Shown piece after piece: positions 61,756 through 64,000 of a DNA stretch of 64,000 bases. This DNA comes from Lagopus muta (taxonomy: Eukaryota > Chordata > Aves > Galliformes > Phasianidae), in assembly GCF_023343835.1 (NCBI RefSeq), contig NC_064447.1, positions 14,323,501 through 14,387,500 on the forward strand, given 5' to 3'. A program made the position numbers and the translations under genes. Every line of letters starts with the position of its first letter. Position 1 is the stretch's first letter. The notes below the pieces were generated by a model. The model saw only the letters and a program-made list of their open reading frames with translations, did not search any database and was not told the DNA's origin.

Positions 61756-64000
61756 ATGAGTGACTATAAACATCAGTCACAATCCATAAATTTTAGACAC
61801 GACTTCTTTAGCTACACCAACCCCCCTATCAGTGACTTTAACCATGATTCACAACCAACACCTCTTAGCCATGTCTTCTTCACACATGCCAGCCCTCCAA
61901 TCAGTGACTTTAACCATGAGTCACAACCAACACCTTTAAGCCACCAGAACATCAGCCACCCCAGCCCTCCCATCAATGACATTTTCCATCAGTCCTAGGG
62001 AACACCATTTAACCAGAAATTATTTAGGGTCGCCAACCCTCCCATCAGTGACTTGAACCATCAGTCACAACCAACACCTTTAAGCCATCAGTACCTCAGC
62101 CTCGCCAGCCCTCCCACCAGTGACAATTTCCATCAGTCACATGAACAACCATAAGCCAGCCACACTTTAGCCTCAGCAGCCCTCCCACCAGTGACTTTAA
62201 CCACCAGTCACAACAATAATGATCATGCCAGCCACCCTTTAGACACGCCAGCCCTCCCATCAGTGACTTGAACCATCAGTCACAACCAACACCTTTAAGC
62301 CATAAGAACAGCGCTCACGCCCGCCCTCCCATCAGTGACATTTTCCATCAGTCACAACAGACACCTGTAAGCCATCAGTACCTCTGCTTCGACAGCCTTC
62401 CAACCAGTGACTTTAACCACCAGTTACAAGAAAAACCTTCATGCCAGCCATACTTTAGCCTCGCCAGCCCTCCCACCAATGACTTTTAACCATCAGTCAC
62501 AAACAGCATCTCTAAGCCACCTGTACCACAGCCTCGCCAGCCCTCCCATCAGTGACTTGAACCATCAGTCACAACCAACACCTTTAAGCCAGCCATACTG
62601 TAGCCACGCCAGCCCTGCCACCACTGACTTGAACCAATAGCCACAACCAGGACCTTTAAGCCATCAGTACCTCAGCCTCGCCAGCCCTCCCACCAGTGAC
62701 TTTAACCATCAGTCACAGCAAAAACCTTAATGCCAGCCATACTTTAGCCATGCCAGTCTCCCATCAGTGACTATAGCCTTCACTCACAACCAAGGCCTTT
62801 TACCCATCCATACTTCAGACATTCCGATGTTCCTATCAGTGACATTAACCATCAATAAAAACCAACAACTGTTAGCCCTCAATAGTTAGACCATGCCAGG
62901 GCTCCCATTAGTGACTTGAATGATCAGTTAAAACCCAGTACTCCCAATCTGTGACTTTAACTAACCATCAGAACCGACAACCTTTGGCCATCAATACTTC
63001 AGCCATGCCAGCCTTCCCAATCCGTGACTTGAACCATCAGTCACAACCAACGCCTTTAAGCCAGCCATACTTTAGCCACGCCAGCCCCGCCACCACTGAC
63101 TTTAACCAATAGCCACAACCAAGACCTTTAAGCCATCAGTACCTCAGCCTCGCCAGCCCTCCCACCAGTGACAATTTCCATCAGTCACATGAACAACCAT
63201 AAGCCAGCCACTCTTTAGCCATACCAGCCCTCCTACCAGTGACTTTAACCATCAGTCACAGCAAAAACCTTTATGACAGCCATACTTTAGCCAAGCCAGC
63301 CCTCCCATCAGTGACAATTTCCATCAGTCACATGAACAACCATCATGCCAGCCACACTTTAGCCTCGCCAGCCCTCCCAGCAGTGACTTTAACCACCAGT
63401 CACAACAATAATGATCATGCCAGCCACCCTTTAGACACGCCAGCCCTCCCATCAGTGACTTGAACCATCAGTCACAACCAACACCTTTAAGTCATCAGAA
63501 CATCAGCCTCACCAGCCCTCCCACCAGTGACATGTTACATCAATCACAAGAAGAACCATCATGCCAGCCACTCTTTAGCCATGCCAGCCCTCCCATCAGT
63601 GACATTTTCCATCAGTCACAACAGACACCTTTAAGCCATCAGTACCTCAGCCTCGCCTGCCCTCCCATCAGTGACTTGAACCATCAGTCACAGCAAAAAC
63701 CTTTATGACAGCCATACTTTAGCCTCGCCAGCCCTCCCACCAATGACTTTTAACCATCAGCCACAAACAGCATCTCTAAGCCATCAGTACCACAGCATCT
63801 CCAGCCCTCCCATCAGTGACTTGAACCATCAGTCACAACCAACACCTTTAAGCCAGCCAAACTTTTGCCTCGCCAGCCCTCCCACCAGTGACATGTTACA
63901 TCAATCACAAGAAGAACCATAATGCCAGCCACTCTTTAGTCATGCCAGCCCTCCCATCAGTGACATTTTCCATCAGTCACAACAAAAAACAACTTTAAGC
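61756..64000. repeat. Higher-order block 15 (partial, runs off the right edge)
   Basis: At least 2,245 bp. The array shows no sign of ending at 64000. The last few hundred bases carry private changes such as CAACAAAAAACAACTTTAAG, possibly the start of another variant zone. Confidence 0.85.

Larger units (their letters stand above)
18590..64000. repeat. Large minisatellite/satellite array, about 72-bp monomers in 3.4-kb higher-order repeats
   Basis: From about 18590 to the right edge the sequence is one uninterrupted tandem array, about 45.4 kb or roughly 630 monomers. A typical monomer is 22020-22091: it begins CATCAGTGACTTGAACCATC, continues AGTCACAACCAACACCTTTA and AGCCATCAGTACCTCAGCCT, and ends CGCCAGCCCTCC (72 nt). 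Variants of 69-72 nt recur; successive heads at 22021, 22093, 22165 and 22234 show steps of 72, 72 and 69. The plus strand is rich in C and A and poor in G. Superimposed is a long-range period of 3,413-3,414 bp. I do not recognise the family. No gene, transposon or single-copy spacer is visible inside it. Confidence 0.97.

Noticed and set aside
20064-63708. Dozens of 60-194-codon open frames in the array, including the repeated MSDYKHQSQS-, MTISISHMNN- and MLHQSQEKPS-type starts and minus-strand MSLVCGLARL-type frames
   Set aside because: They arise because the monomer is 24 codons long with a stop-free frame; every one is ended by stops fixed in the HOR, they overlap in several frames, and no splice or promoter context supports them.
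18590-64000. CRISPR-like array
   Set aside because: Monomers are contiguous and homologous along their whole 72 bp with no unique spacers, no cas genes, and a vertebrate host.
18590-64000. Centromeric identity of the array
   Set aside because: HOR organisation is centromere-like, but no CENP-B-box-like motif was seen and the array adjoins an ordinary gene pair; cannot be claimed from sequence.

Overview
The window is vertebrate, almost certainly avian nuclear DNA. It holds multi-exon genes with GT-AG introns, a CpG island, and a short intronic tract that resembles the mariner/Galluhop-type repeats common in chicken. The very compact EIF2AK1-USP42 spacing fits a bird microchromosome. From memory this pair is on chicken chromosome 14, but species and chromosome cannot be proved from the sequence.

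Layout. (1) 1-1101, minus strand: the first two coding exons of EIF2AK1 (HRI, the heme-regulated eIF2-alpha kinase); the rest of the gene runs off the left edge. (2) About 700-2830: a strong CpG island with CCG/CGG triplet tracts and GC boxes, placed as a shared promoter for two divergent genes. (3) 1584-16533, plus strand: a complete USP42 ubiquitin-specific protease gene. I resolve 15 coding exons (4889-16533) whose phases all fit, giving 3,891 nt and 1,296 residues, with the Cys-His-Asp triad and CxxC zinc pairs intact. A non-coding first exon probably ends at 1713. Spliced to exon 2 it would create a 50-codon uORF that overlaps the USP42 start codon. (4) 16534-18590: single-copy 3' flank with several AATAAA signals. 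(5) About 18590 to the right edge (at least 45 kb, 71% of the window): one uninterrupted minisatellite/satellite array of about 72-bp monomers, organised into higher-order repeats of about 3.41 kb, themselves duplicated in larger tracts with shifts of 6,827, 9,271, 13,508 and about 20,335 bp.

The two genes are linked functionally at most by their shared promoter: HRI phosphorylates eIF2-alpha under heme or mitochondrial stress, and USP42 is a nuclear deubiquitinase. The array is the exceptional part of the window. Its left edge is degenerate and A/T-richer, its interior is highly homogenised, the consensus monomer is exactly 24 codons with one stop-free frame, and a perfect AP-1/bZIP heptamer recurs at a fixed place in every higher-order block. 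I do not recognise this repeat as a named satellite family. Many short open frames occur inside it, but I do not consider them genes.
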